NCBI GenBank assembly: GCA_910574185.1
Contig: CAJSZQ010000002.1
Span: forward strand, 186,001-250,000
DNA length: 64,000 nucleotides
Source: Lachnospiraceae bacterium
Lineage (GTDB): Bacteria; Bacillota; Clostridia; Lachnospirales; Lachnospiraceae
Reading direction: 5' to 3'
The notes beneath the pieces are model-generated. The model was not told where the DNA came from and did no database searches. It saw only the letters and a list, made by a program, of their open reading frames with translations. The stretch's first letter is position 1, and each line of letters opens with the position of its first letter. Shown in pieces: positions 17,340 through 27,143 of this stretch. The position numbers were made by a program, and so were the translations under genes.

Positions 17340-18716
17340 ATGTTTCAAGTTTTACCGGGGAATTTTTTTGTTCCTTTGTCATCGCCAAATAAAATTGTAT
17401 ATTGGGAGTGTATCTGCAAGCTGTTTTCCGTAATGGAACATCAGCTTTCTTTTGGTGTAGAAAGAGAAGTGCTTGTGGATGAATTACAATATTATTTTGA
17501 ACAGAGTGCGGCGGCGGAAATTGTCGAAGAAGACTTTGCAGGAGCTGATAGCAGGGGGAAAGCCAACGGTATTTTAAGGCGGCTAGAATATTATGGATGG
17601 ATTGAGATAGAAACAGATAAGAGTTATGTGCAGAGAGTGAATTTTAAAGAATATTCTGTGCGTCTTATGAAGACTCTGCTTGAGATTGAAGAGGGTAAGC
17701 AGATTGAATATCAGGGATATATTTATACGATTTACAGTCTCGTGCGCGGGACTACAGATAATCCGGGCGTGGTACTTTTACAGATTTTGGAAAATACCGA
17801 TTTTTTGATTACCGGACTTAAGAATTTGAATTCCAATATCAAGCATTATATAGATGAACTTACGAAACATAGTACAGTGGCAGAGATTATGGATGCATTG
17901 TTTAATGATTATATTACGAATATCGTAGATAAGGCATATCATAGATTACTTACGTCAGATAACGTGTCAAAATTTCGCCCAGAGATTATAGAAAGACTGG
18001 AGAGCAAAAGTAAAAGTAAGACGTACATAGAAAAAGCGGCGGTGGAAATTGCAGGACTTCAGGAAATAGAAAAGGACAAAGCGAAAGAACAGGTTTATCG
18101 TTATCTGCATGAGGTAATAGAAGCATTTCGGAATATGGATGATATTTTGAACGAGATTAATCAGAAAAATACCCAATATCAGAGAGCAGCGATTAACAGG
18201 GCAAAATTTTTGCTTTCAGGAAATGAGGATATCAGAGGACAGATAAAAGAAATCCTTCTTGGAATGAACGAGGTCATAAATGAAGAGAAAATGGATTTGG
18301 GCGGTATTTATGAAATAGAATTTCTTGACAATCTTGTGAGAATTTACAGCTGCAGTTTTCTTGATGAGAATTCTTTCTATTCTCCGATAGAAGGAAAGAA
18401 AGAGTTTATACCTCAACAGATGAAGCGTCAGGAACCGGATATGGAATTGCGCCAGGAAAAGATGCGCCGTATGATGGAAAAGATGCAGAAAATCCTGAGT
18501 CCGGAAAAGATTAATCATTATGTAGGACAGTGTATAGGAAGCAGGAAAGAAATGTTGGCGACCGAGCTGCCATTATCGAATGTAGAAGACTTTGTAAAAA
18601 TTATATATGTTCGTTTGTATGGGCAGCGTAAGAATATGAAATATAGAATAGAAACAACGGAAGAAAAAGAAGTGAATGGATTCCGATTTAAGGATTTCAA
18701 AATCTGGAGGAAATAA
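17340..18716 (+). CDS. jetA: Wadjet defence protein JetA (MukF-like kleisin, DUF5716 type)
   Basis: A 458-residue mostly helical protein: a winged-helix-like N-terminus (VLPGNFFVPLSSPNKIVYWECICKL split over residues 3-30), a long helical middle and a C-terminal kleisin-like region ending MKYRIETTEEKEVNGFRF. It resembles JetA proteins of the Firmicutes Wadjet type (DUF5716 by recollection). In known Wadjet systems JetA bridges the JetC SMC heads as the MukF analogue. A run of MRRMMEKMQKIL near 381-392 is Met-rich. GTG of jetB follows 3 bp after the stop codon, so the four jet genes form one operon. Confidence 0.85.
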   Translation: MFQVLPGNFFVPLSSPNKIVYWECICKLFSVMEHQLSFGVEREVLVDELQYYFEQSAAAEIVEEDFAGADSRGKANGILRRLEYYGWIEIETDKSYVQRVNFKEYSVRLMKTLLEIEEGKQIEYQGYIYTIYSLVRGTTDNPGVVLLQILENTDFLITGLKNLNSNIKHYIDELTKHSTVAEIMDALFNDYITNIVDKAYHRLLTSDNVSKFRPEIIERLESKSKSKTYIEKAAVEIAGLQEIEKDKAKEQVYRYLHEVIEAFRNMDDILNEINQKNTQYQRAAINRAKFLLSGNEDIRGQIKEILLGMNEVINEEKMDLGGIYEIEFLDNLVRIYSCSFLDENSFYSPIEGKKEFIPQQMKRQEPDMELRQEKMRRMMEKMQKILSPEKINHYVGQCIGSRKEMLATELPLSNVEDFVKIIYVRLYGQRKNMKYRIETTEEKEVNGFRFKDFKIWRK

Positions 18717-18718
18717 CA

Positions 18719-19333
18719 GTGGAATTGCTGAAAAATATGCTGCAAAGGGATAAAGATGAGTTTAAGAGAATAGCAAACCGTCTTCTCAGTCAGTGCTTTC
18801 TGTGTAAGGGAAATGTGACAAATAAATCAGATTATTATTTTGTACTGAAATATCGCACAGAATTTCAAGACTATTTGTCCGTTCTCGGGTATCGGATTGA
18901 AATCAGCGAGGAGTTTGGCGTGGTTCAGCTGACAAATCCGCAGAATTATAACAGACTGAATTTGAAATTATACGAATCCATTGTATTACTGATTCTTAGA
19001 ATACTTTATGATGAGAAGAAAAGGGAGCTCTCTGTCAGCGATGAGGTTATCGTAAATCTTGGAGATATACAGGATAAATATTTGAGCCTTCAGATTCGGG
19101 AGAAAATGATAGATAAGACAACCATGCGTAACACACTTAGTTTATTTCGCAGACTTCAATTGGTTGAGACTTTGGATAAAGATTTGGGGAATGAGGAATC
19201 CCGGGTGCTGATTTATGATTCTATTATGATGGCAGTGCGGATAGAAGACATAAAGCAGGTGTATGAAAAATTGAAGCTGTACAGAAAGGGGAAAAAATCG
19301 GATGAAGAAATTGACAAAAATGAAGCTGATTAA
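18719..19333 (+). CDS. jetB: Wadjet defence protein JetB (MukE-like, DUF4194)
   Basis: A 204-residue protein with two winged-helix-like halves. LLSQCFLCKGN, FQDYLSVLGYRIE and a C-terminal SRVLIYDSIMMAVRIEDI fit the DUF4194/MukE-like family. It would bind the JetA kleisin in the SMC complex. It starts with GTG at 18719 (GGAGG 8 bp before). Its 3' end overlaps jetC by 32 bp, which supports coupled translation. Confidence 0.85.
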   Translation: MELLKNMLQRDKDEFKRIANRLLSQCFLCKGNVTNKSDYYFVLKYRTEFQDYLSVLGYRIEISEEFGVVQLTNPQNYNRLNLKLYESIVLLILRILYDEKKRELSVSDEVIVNLGDIQDKYLSLQIREKMIDKTTMRNTLSLFRRLQLVETLDKDLGNEESRVLIYDSIMMAVRIEDIKQVYEKLKLYRKGKKSDEEIDKNEAD

Positions 19334-22300
19334 TTGGCATCGTTTTGAAGATTGTACAATAGATTTCGGAGATTCTACCCTTATTTCAGGAGAAAACGGA
19401 GCTGGGAAATCTACGCTTCTGGATGCAGTTCAATTTGTGGTTACTTGTTCTGCAAATTCTTTTAATAAGGCGGCGCATGAAAATGGTAAGAGAAAACTGA
19501 CCGGATATGTTCGATGCAAAACTGGACGTGAAAGTAAACCTTATGAGAGAACAGGGCAGATTACAGCGCATATTGCACTTGAATTTTACGAAGAAAGCAA
19601 AGAACGGTATTTTATTGTGGGGGCTGTGATAGATTCAGCATCTGAAGGACAGGAAGTAACTGTAAGATATCTTATAGACAATAAGAGAATTGCAGACGAT
19701 ATATTTTTTAGGGGGAATACGCCAAGGTCTGTTTCGGAATTTCGTACCGCCAATAAAACAATACGACAGTGGTGCAAAACGCAGATAGAAGCAAAAAAGA
19801 TGATAAAATCAAGATTTGGACGGATTGATGACAAATTTTTTAGTTTGATTCCGAAGGCCCTGGCATTTAAACCGATTGACGATATCAAAGACTTTGTTTA
19901 TTCTTATGTACTGGACGAGAAGGAAGTGAATATAGAAATACTGCGTGAAAATGTTCGTACTTATCAGGATTTGGAACGTACTTTGGAAAATGTGAAAAAG
20001 CGAATGGAAAAGCTTGAACGGATTGATGAATTTCACAGTGAAGTAACAGACTGTATGAAAAAGGACAGGATGTATGAATTTTATTTGTCGCAGGCAGAAG
20101 TGGATATTTCCAAAGAAAAGATTCAGAGACTTAAGTCTGAAATTTGTACAGAAGAATATCGCTGTAAAGAAACGAAGAAAGACTTAGATGTTGTATCTGC
20201 CGAAAAAGAACAGAAACTTCAGTTAGCAACAAGCTTACGTTTAGAATTGAAACAAAATAAAGAATATGTAGCTTTAGAAGAGCAGGAAAAAGAAAAGGCA
20301 AGGTTAAAAGAGGAAGAAAAACAGGCGCTTATTGAGAAAAAGGAATTGCATGTCAGTGTGAAAAAAGCATTGGACAGGGTATATCAGCTACTGGAAATAA
20401 AGGATGTAAACCAGTGCATTTGGGAATACCGGGAGATACTTGAAAAAATAGATGCGGTTTCTGATATTACGAAGGCAAAAGAGTGCGCTGAAAGTGTAAT
20501 TAAGTACAAAAGTGACATGTATGATCGGGTGCAGAGAAAAATTGCGGAGGTACAGATTAGACAAGAGAAGCAAAAAACAGAAAAGCAGGAATTAGATAGA
20601 AAAATCGAAGGGCTGGAGAGAAAAAAATTATCTTATCCCTCAGCGGTAAATAAAGTATTGGATGCAGTTCGGGAAGAATTTGCAAGAATTGGCAGGAAAC
20701 CAGAACCATATGTGCTTTGTGAAACATTGGAGATTAATGACGAAAGCTGGCGTAATGCTGTAGAGGGATATCTGAATACACAGCGTTTTTACATATTGGT
20801 GGAGCCGGAGAATTTTGATATAGCATTGGGGATTTATGATAAACTACGCAGGGAGAAAAAAGCTTATGGTGTAGGTCTGATTAATACTCAGAAAATGGAG
20901 GATTATAATAAAGCGCCGCAAGGAACGCTTGCAACGGTTGTAACGTCAAAAAATAAATATGCAAAACGTTTTATTAATATGATTCTTGGTAAGGTTCAGA
21001 TGTGCGAGCGGTACAGTGATTTGAAAAAGTATCCTACTTCTATTACAAAAGAGTGCATGAAGTATCAGAATCGGGTTGCAAGCGCCATCCGTCCAGAGAT
21101 TTTCAACGTACCTTTTATCGGGAAAAACGCATTTAAGATACAACTTGAGCAGGCGAAAGAAAAAAGAACCGAACTGGAAGAAGTTATGAAGCAGACGCAG
21201 AAGCAATGGGAGGATTTGGAGTCTATGCTTGTGCCGCTTTCAACAGAGCATGATGTCGATGTGAAATATCGACTGGCGATTTTGACAACTCTATTAAGGA
21301 TACAAATGGGTATTCAAAATTGTGACGCGAATATCAGAACCTTGAAAAAGAATTCTACATTTATTCAGAAACAAATACAGTTGGAGGCTTTGGAACAGTT
21401 ACGGGCTGAACTGGAAATAAAGGCTAGTGCGTTGAATCAGAAAATTGGAGGAATTAAAAGGAGTATAGAGAATAAAGAGGAACAAATTGTCATTGAAACA
21501 GAAAATCAGACAAACAAACAGACGTATGTTGCAGAGTTGGTATCAATGGCAGGAGATGAACTGATTGCGTGGAAAAAAGAATATGAAAAGCAGACGTCTG
21601 ATAAATCTTTTGAACAATTCAAAGAGAATTTTAACAGACGCCGAAAAGCAAACGAAACATTGCGAGGGTCTGCTGAAGATAATATGATTCGGCAGATGAT
21701 AGATTATAAAACAGAACACAGTTTCGGCGCCGCGGCAAGTATGGAAGGATTTCCGGAATTTGCGGTTGTGTATGACAGGCTTCGCACCTCAGAGATTTTG
21801 GAGTATGAAGAGAAAGTTGAATCAGCAAGGGAGGCGGCGGAGGAAGAATTTAGAGAACAGTTTCTTGCAAAGCTGCAGGAGAATATGAAACAGGCGCAAA
21901 GTGAATTTAAAGAATTGAATAAAGCATTAAAGGATATTGCTTTTAGTAATGAGAAATATGAATTTTTATATATGCCTAGTAAAAAATATCGAAGTTTTTA
22001 TGAGATGATAATGGACGATTTTAATATGGTACAGGGAGAATCCATTTTCAGTGGCGTTTTTCACGAGACACATAAAGAGGTCATTGAGGAACTGTTTGAC
22101 CGACTGGCTATTCATAATGAGAATCAGACAAAGACATTAGACGAATTTACAGATTACCGTACTTATATGGATTATGATATCAAGATTCTTCACAGCGACG
22201 GCAGCTATTCATATTATTCAAAGGTGTGTGAGGAAAAGAGCGGCGGCGAGACACAGACGCCGTTTTATGTAACGGTGGCGGCTTCTTTTGTGCAGCTTTA

Positions 22301-22541
22301 TAGCAATAATATCGGCGGGGAAGCCGCGGGGCTTGTAATGTTTGATGAAGCTTTCAATAATATGGACGATGAGAGAATCGGGGGCGTACTGGAATTTTTG
22401 AAAAGACTGCCGCTTCAGATTATCATCGCTGCACCGCCGGATAAGATTCAGTATATTGGTCCTGCATTGTCAGAAACACTTCTGGTTATGACTGATGAAA
22501 AGGTTAGTTATGTGGAGGAATATTATAATGGCGCATTATGA
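19302..22541 (+). CDS. jetC: Wadjet defence protein JetC (SMC/MukB-like ATPase)
   Basis: A 1079-residue SMC-type ATPase. The Walker A GENGAGKST lies near residues 31-40, long coiled coils at about 215-430 and 615-900 flank a hinge-like globular region (about 440-600), the ABC signature KSGGETQ lies near 979 and the Walker B LVMFDEAFNNMDDE near 1012. In characterised Wadjet systems JetABC loads on and extrudes circular plasmid DNA and then licenses JetD to cut it. The start ATG at 19302 follows AGGGGAAAAAATCGG and lies inside jetB. The 3' end overlaps jetD by 14 bp. Confidence 0.93.
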   Translation: MKKLTKMKLINWHRFEDCTIDFGDSTLISGENGAGKSTLLDAVQFVVTCSANSFNKAAHENGKRKLTGYVRCKTGRESKPYERTGQITAHIALEFYEESKERYFIVGAVIDSASEGQEVTVRYLIDNKRIADDIFFRGNTPRSVSEFRTANKTIRQWCKTQIEAKKMIKSRFGRIDDKFFSLIPKALAFKPIDDIKDFVYSYVLDEKEVNIEILRENVRTYQDLERTLENVKKRMEKLERIDEFHSEVTDCMKKDRMYEFYLSQAEVDISKEKIQRLKSEICTEEYRCKETKKDLDVVSAEKEQKLQLATSLRLELKQNKEYVALEEQEKEKARLKEEEKQALIEKKELHVSVKKALDRVYQLLEIKDVNQCIWEYREILEKIDAVSDITKAKECAESVIKYKSDMYDRVQRKIAEVQIRQEKQKTEKQELDRKIEGLERKKLSYPSAVNKVLDAVREEFARIGRKPEPYVLCETLEINDESWRNAVEGYLNTQRFYILVEPENFDIALGIYDKLRREKKAYGVGLINTQKMEDYNKAPQGTLATVVTSKNKYAKRFINMILGKVQMCERYSDLKKYPTSITKECMKYQNRVASAIRPEIFNVPFIGKNAFKIQLEQAKEKRTELEEVMKQTQKQWEDLESMLVPLSTEHDVDVKYRLAILTTLLRIQMGIQNCDANIRTLKKNSTFIQKQIQLEALEQLRAELEIKASALNQKIGGIKRSIENKEEQIVIETENQTNKQTYVAELVSMAGDELIAWKKEYEKQTSDKSFEQFKENFNRRRKANETLRGSAEDNMIRQMIDYKTEHSFGAAASMEGFPEFAVVYDRLRTSEILEYEEKVESAREAAEEEFREQFLAKLQENMKQAQSEFKELNKALKDIAFSNEKYEFLYMPSKKYRSFYEMIMDDFNMVQGESIFSGVFHETHKEVIEELFDRLAIHNENQTKTLDEFTDYRTYMDYDIKILHSDGSYSYYSKVCEEKSGGETQTPFYVTVAASFVQLYSNNIGGEAAGLVMFDEAFNNMDDERIGGVLEFLKRLPLQIIIAAPPDKIQYIGPALSETLLVMTDEKVSYVEEYYNGAL

Positions 22542-23766
22542 TATCAAAATATTAAGCGGACTTCTGGATTCTTTTGAAAATAGTCTTTTGTCTCGAAGTA
22601 AAAATAAGGTAAATATTCATGTTGCTTTTCAATTTACAAAGAAAACGATGCCGGAATATTTTAACGAAAGTTCTCTTGCTTATGATGAAATTCATGCAGT
22701 AATAAAAGAACTTGAGCGAAGAGATTTTCTTTCTGTGGTCTGGAAGAAAGGAAAAGAGGGACATATTATTCAAAAAGTGATTTTAAAGGAGGAATATATA
22801 GATAAAGTATATTCTTATTTAAAGAGAACGCCGAAAATGGATAATGAAAACTTGCATTTGCAATTCTTATCTGCATGGGAACAGGAGCAGAAGCAGAAAG
22901 AAACTTTGATTGCGTCGAAATTTGTCGCTTATTTAAAAGAACGAATAGAAGCGGGAAAAACAGTAAAGGAATTTATTGATTTATCAGATTTGGAAAAAAC
23001 AAAGAAAATATTAGCAATGCTTTCGCTCGTGGAAAACAATAAAGAATCTTGTTATATTCGAGAATTTTCTATCTGGCATTTTGCAGATTCAAAGATATTT
23101 GAGTCTCAGTTCGGAGTGCTGGGGAAGATTATGCGGCGCTTCAAAACGGAATTTGCAGATATGGATATTTACCAGATTCTTGCGGAGTATAACATTTATA
23201 ATACGCCGGATTATGTATATCTCAAAGGTACAGGAGAGCTTTCTTTCCATAAGGAGAGCAAATCAATAGTAGATTTAGTCTATTTAGAACAGGGGATTGG
23301 AATTTCTGGCGCAGATGTAAAAAATATTAGAGTATCTGGAAAAGACAGGGTGAAAAAGGTAATTACAATTGAGAACCAAACTACTTTTTTTAGGTGGCAG
23401 GAGGAAAACAGTCTGATTATTTATCTTGGAGGATATCATAATTCTGTGCGGAGAGAGCTTTTAAGCCGGGTGTATCAAGAACTTCCGGAGGCAGAATACC
23501 TTCATTTTGGAGATATTGATGTAGGTGGTTTTGAAATTTACAGAGATTTATGTGAGAAAACAGGGATTCCATTTCAGACTTATCATATGGGAATATGGGA
23601 ACTAAAACATTATGAAGACTATACAAAAAAATTGACAGATAATGATAAAAAACGTTTACAGACTCTGATGAAGAGAGAATGGTTCGGGCAGAAGAAAATT
23701 GCACAGGTTCTGGAATATATGGAAAAAAATGATAGGAAGCTGGAACAGGAGATTATTCGCAGGTAA
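22528..23766 (+). CDS. jetD: Wadjet nuclease subunit JetD (topoisomerase VI/TOPRIM-like)
   Basis: A 412-residue protein. The N-terminal helical and winged-helix region binds DNA, and the C-terminal TOPRIM-like domain contains ITIENQTTF near 283 and FGDIDVGGFEIYR near 327, whose acidic residues coordinate metal for DNA cleavage. This matches JetD (DUF2220-type C-terminus). ATG at 22528 is preferred over the upstream frame start because GGAGGAATATTATA precedes it. It overlaps jetC by 14 bp. With jetA, B and C all intact, the Wadjet system looks complete. Confidence 0.88.
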   Translation: MAHYDIKILSGLLDSFENSLLSRSKNKVNIHVAFQFTKKTMPEYFNESSLAYDEIHAVIKELERRDFLSVVWKKGKEGHIIQKVILKEEYIDKVYSYLKRTPKMDNENLHLQFLSAWEQEQKQKETLIASKFVAYLKERIEAGKTVKEFIDLSDLEKTKKILAMLSLVENNKESCYIREFSIWHFADSKIFESQFGVLGKIMRRFKTEFADMDIYQILAEYNIYNTPDYVYLKGTGELSFHKESKSIVDLVYLEQGIGISGADVKNIRVSGKDRVKKVITIENQTTFFRWQEENSLIIYLGGYHNSVRRELLSRVYQELPEAEYLHFGDIDVGGFEIYRDLCEKTGIPFQTYHMGIWELKHYEDYTKKLTDNDKKRLQTLMKREWFGQKKIAQVLEYMEKNDRKLEQEIIRR

Positions 23767-23793
23767 TCTTTGATAGTTATTAAAAAGAAAATC

Positions 23794-23824
23794 GCTGCGC
23801 TCCTTTTAACTATTGGGGCGCAGC
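23794..23824. terminator. Hairpin between convergent jetD and the esterase-like gene
   Basis: GCTGCGC at 23794-23800 pairs with GCGCAGC at 23818-23824 around a T-rich loop. There is no long U tract, so a bidirectional terminator role is only plausible. Confidence 0.4.
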
Positions 23825-23872
23825 TGACAAACAGCTCGTTGCTTTTACTTCCTTTTCAGGGATGTTGTATGC

Positions 23873-24703
23873 CTATTTCAGAAATTCCATTACTTCTTCT
23901 AAAGGTAACTTTCCTAAAGTAAATTGCTCTAATACTATATATCTTTTTTCAGTAAAGGTTTGTTCTTTTTCGCAATATACTTTTGCCGCTTCTGTTTCAT
24001 TATCTAACGGTCTGATTACATTTGATTTTGTCTGATAAGCCTCAAAATATCTTATGCCAAATCTTCTTTGGGATTCTGCGTTAATGTGAATACCATCTGG
24101 ATTTGAATACAATTTTTCTCCAGTTACAAAATAACAATTATCATTATTTTCTGCATATCTGAGTAATTCCTGATTAATGAACTCATATTCTGCACAGCTC
24201 AGTCCAAATGCGGATTTTCCTAAATAATCTCCCAAACCTCCAAGAATAAAGGGAACTTTTAAAGCTCCTAACTCTTTTCTGAATGAGTTTACTATTTCAT
24301 GAAGTTTTTCATAATAGTTCTTATATTGTCCTTTATGGCTATCACTTTCTCCTTGATGCCATAAAATTGCAATCAATTCGCTGTTTTCCATAGCAAATTT
24401 TGCTTCGTTGATTGCATGGCGAAACAAAGTTCCTTCAATATTCCATTCATCAATAGAACTACCGCCTTCAGCGCAAGGGATTAATCCAATTTGCTTATTT
24501 TTATTCGCTTTGCACCATGCTTGTGCAAATGACGCCGCCGGTCCAACGCCAGCGACTGCTCTATCAAAATGAATCGGTTCTGCCATCATTTGCCATCTTC
24601 CGTTTCTTAACATAAAAATATTTTCATTGTAGATTGGCTTGACTTCATGTAAAAAACCACGCCCTGCCATGTTTGATTGTCCTAGAAGTAAAACTGATTT
24701 CAT
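23873..24703 (-). CDS. SGNH-type sialate O-acetylesterase-like hydrolase
   Basis: A 276-residue protein with LLLGQSNMAGRG at the N-terminus (nucleophile Ser), CAEGGSSIDEW, an ILWHQGESDS block and DGIHINAES near the C-terminus supplying the Asp-His pair. This is the order expected for the DUF303/SASA carbohydrate esterase family. It lacks a signal peptide, so it probably acts in the cytoplasm on imported or intracellular acetylated sugars. GGAG is well spaced before its ATG on the minus strand. It is the only clear minus-strand gene in the window and is convergent with the Wadjet operon. Confidence 0.82.
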   Translation of the reverse strand: MKSVLLLGQSNMAGRGFLHEVKPIYNENIFMLRNGRWQMMAEPIHFDRAVAGVGPAASFAQAWCKANKNKQIGLIPCAEGGSSIDEWNIEGTLFRHAINEAKFAMENSELIAILWHQGESDSHKGQYKNYYEKLHEIVNSFRKELGALKVPFILGGLGDYLGKSAFGLSCAEYEFINQELLRYAENNDNCYFVTGEKLYSNPDGIHINAESQRRFGIRYFEAYQTKSNVIRPLDNETEAAKVYCEKEQTFTEKRYIVLEQFTLGKLPLEEVMEFLK

Positions 24704-24939
24704 TTTAATCTCCTCAAAACTGAATTTTTATTGAATCCTCAACTGTCTCATATAAGAATCTGCCAACTCGGATTTTAACAACATTTTTGAAGACGCACAG
24801 GGAATCCTTGTACCCGAACTCCGACTGATAGAAAATGTAATTTGTTATTATACCCAGTTTAACATTTTTACGTAGCATGCACAACACCAAGCTGTTAATA
24901 TATTTACGAGTGTCAGAAAATTTTAAATAAAATATTTGA

Positions 24940-24964
24940 GAACTGATGTTTTGAACGAATGTTC
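24940..24964 (+). promoter_or_regulatory. Tandem SOS (LexA) boxes without an intact target gene
   Basis: GAACTGATGTTT at 24940-24951 and GAACGAATGTTC at 24953-24964 fit the Firmicutes LexA pattern GAACNNNNGTTC, the second perfectly. About 50 bp around them align with the uvrB upstream region at 45082. The rest of the 24704-25090 gap shows no gene. The next sequence is a broken PHP-domain gene. Confidence 0.6.
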
Positions 24965-25090
24965 TAAAAATTCTGTTTTTCTATATACAATTTTACCTTG
25001 AACAGACAACCGGCTTATGGGAAAGCAGTTACTTTGTGCTGAGCTCCGGTTTATTTGCTGGCGATACTGATTCTTATGGCTGCTATGTAT

Positions 25091-25640
25091 GAAAAAAGGA
25101 AAGGGGGATAAGCTATATTCCAGGTATTGAAATCGACTGCATCTACAAAGATATAAATTTTCATGTACTTGGATATGGGATTGACTATAGGAGCTGCGAT
25201 TTTGGAAAATTGAAAAGAATATTGGAGACCAGAGCTTTCAGGCTTCTCTTGACAGGTTTGCCGAAACACAGGCGTTAGGCTTTGGGCGTGTCACAGAAAA
25301 GGATATGTTGAGGATATCGAAAAATAATTATTGACAGGGAAACTGGACGGGCGAGATGTTCGCTGAGGTTTTGATTGCAATGTCGGGATATGCAAATCAT
25401 CCTCTTTTGAAGCCTTATCGTTCTGGAGGGAAAAGAATTTCTATTTGACAATATCCTAAATCTTGGAATTGACGGCATAGAAGCATTTAGCAGCTACCAC
25501 AATCCAAAACAGGCAGAATTTTATCACCAGACAGCACAGGAAAAAAGATTTTTGTCACTTGCGGAAGTGATTACCACGGGAAAACAAAACCGTCTATCGG
25601 GATAGGACAGTATAACTGCCCTATTTCATATACATAGATA
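25091..25640 (+). pseudogene. PHP-domain metal-dependent phosphoesterase, degenerate
   Basis: Reading across frames gives RGISYIPGIEIDC, FHVLGYGIDY, then after stops and a deletion GKEFLFDNILNLGIDGIEAF, SSYHNPKQAEFYH and, after a +1 shift, FVTCGSDYHGKTKPSIGIGQ. These are consecutive landmarks of PHP/TrpH-like phosphoesterases, including the metal-binding SDYHG. The N-terminal HTHS motif and much of the middle are missing. There are at least two frameshifts and several stops, so the gene is dead. Confidence 0.8.
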
Positions 25641-25810
25641 ATCCAGCAGTTAAAATGGTCATATAAACAAGGATACAGATAACAGCACAAAACAGACTTA
25701 TCGCTGTCTGTTCAAGTTCTGCTTTGATGAATAGGACAATAAGGAGCCGGTTTCATTTTTGGACAAAACAATATATAATTAGGTCAGCAGTAAACAGGGA
25801 GGAAGATTCT

Positions 25811-26410
25811 ATGGATATGAAAAAATTTGAGTGGACGCGAGAACCAGAGAAGTATTACATTGACAGTAGGAAAGTAGAGATTGTTACAGTACCTCATACC
25901 GATTTGTGGCAAAGAACTTATTATCATTTTCAAAATGATACTGCGCCAGTGTTCCAAATGGAAACGGATGAAAAGTTTTTCAGCTTTGTTGTTAAAACTG
26001 ATTTTTCTGAAAGCCACCATCGATTTGACCAATGCGGTATTGTTATGTATTTAGACAGTGAAAACTGGCTGAAAGGCTCCATTGAATATGAGAACGAAGA
26101 TTTCCAGCATTTAGGCAGTGTTGTGACGAATGGAGGATATTCTGACTGGGCTACTACTGCCATTCCGTCCTCTGTCAAATCCATGTGGTATCGCTTCAGC
26201 CGTCGTGAAGACGATTATTGCATCGAATGTTCTGAAGATGGTGTCAAATTTAATCAAATGCGTATTTGCCATATGAATAAAGGCGGTGGTAAAATCAAGT
26301 TCGGCATCTATGCCTGCTCACCGGAAGATTCTTCTTTCAAAGCTGTTTTCACCGATATGAAGTTTACGGAATGTCAATGGAAAGCTCATAACGGTCAGCA
26401 GCCGGATTAA
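25811..26410 (+). CDS. DUF1349 family protein (concanavalin-A-like fold)
   Basis: A 199-residue soluble protein. WTREPEKYYID, DLWQRTYYHFQND, FDQCGIVMYLDSENWLKGSIEYE, split over residues 75-100, and GIYACSPED near the end match DUF1349 proteins of the jelly-roll/concanavalin-A superfamily. The biochemical role of the family is unclear; some members are annotated as regulators of enolase, without good evidence. ATG at 25811 follows GGGAGGAAGATTCT. The longer frame from 25724 lacks a ribosome-binding site. It is one of the few intact genes in a decayed stretch. Confidence 0.8.
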   Translation: MDMKKFEWTREPEKYYIDSRKVEIVTVPHTDLWQRTYYHFQNDTAPVFQMETDEKFFSFVVKTDFSESHHRFDQCGIVMYLDSENWLKGSIEYENEDFQHLGSVVTNGGYSDWATTAIPSSVKSMWYRFSRREDDYCIECSEDGVKFNQMRICHMNKGGGKIKFGIYACSPEDSSFKAVFTDMKFTECQWKAHNGQQPD

Positions 26411-26444
26411 AGACTTACCTAATTATACTATAAAGGAAAAAAAG

Positions 26445-26487
26445 AATTCCCAAATCGTACTGTTATACGGCTTGGGGATTTTTTTCG
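26445..26487 (+). terminator. Rho-independent terminator after the DUF1349 gene
   Basis: An AATTCCCAA arm near 26445-26453 pairs with TTGGGGATT near 26472-26480, and GU-containing pairs extend the stem inward. It is followed by a run of seven T residues. Confidence 0.75.
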
Positions 26488-26597
26488 TCACCATCAATTT
26501 ATTATTTCTTGCCTATTGGCATTATAGTGCATGTAGAAATCCAAATGCTATTCTCGGAAAAAATCATCTAAAAAATTCTTATCTGGTATCAATTAAA

Positions 26598-27143
26598 GAT
26601 TGTTCCTGCCGGGGGAGATTCTTAAAATAGATCTGGTGGTGGGTCTTCCGCAGCTATATTACCGGGGGCAGTATAAAAACTTCCGGGAATATTTTTACCG
26701 GGGCGGGGAGGTTGTATAGTTTGAATATATGGGGATGTCTTACCGGATTTCTTTCTCAGCGGTATATGTTCACATGCAGACCTACGCAGCCTATCTATAT
26801 GTGGCAAGGGATTTAAACCTGTTTAAAAAGAAAGTCCTCCTGCTGGATATCGGCGGGTTTACACTGGACTATATGCTTTTGGAGAAGGGGATCATTTCGT
26901 GGGAATATACGGATTCTACCAGCAGAGGTGTGATTTCCATGTACCAGCGTATCAATAAGGGAATCCTTGAGAAATATGACCTGGACTTGAAAGAAAATGA
27001 TATGGATGCGATCATCCTAAGGGAAACGTCCATGTATGACCGGGGGATTGAAGAAAGGGTAACAGAGTTTGCAGAAAGCCATGTGCTGATGCGCTTGGGA
27101 TGCTCCGGGTATGTGGGATAGACCTGCGGCTGTCTGTGACAAG
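26598..27143 (+). pseudogene. Degenerate partial copy of the ParM-like gene at 57155
   Basis: From about 26598 to 27143 the DNA aligns at high identity with about 57408-57950 inside the intact ParM-like gene (for example LFKKKVLLLDIGGFTLDYML in both). The 5' third is absent, a TAG interrupts it at about 26717, and a shift at about 27085 changes frame after the AESHV segment. The last shared bases encode CGIDLRLSVT. It is a relic of a second element of the same family. Confidence 0.88.
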
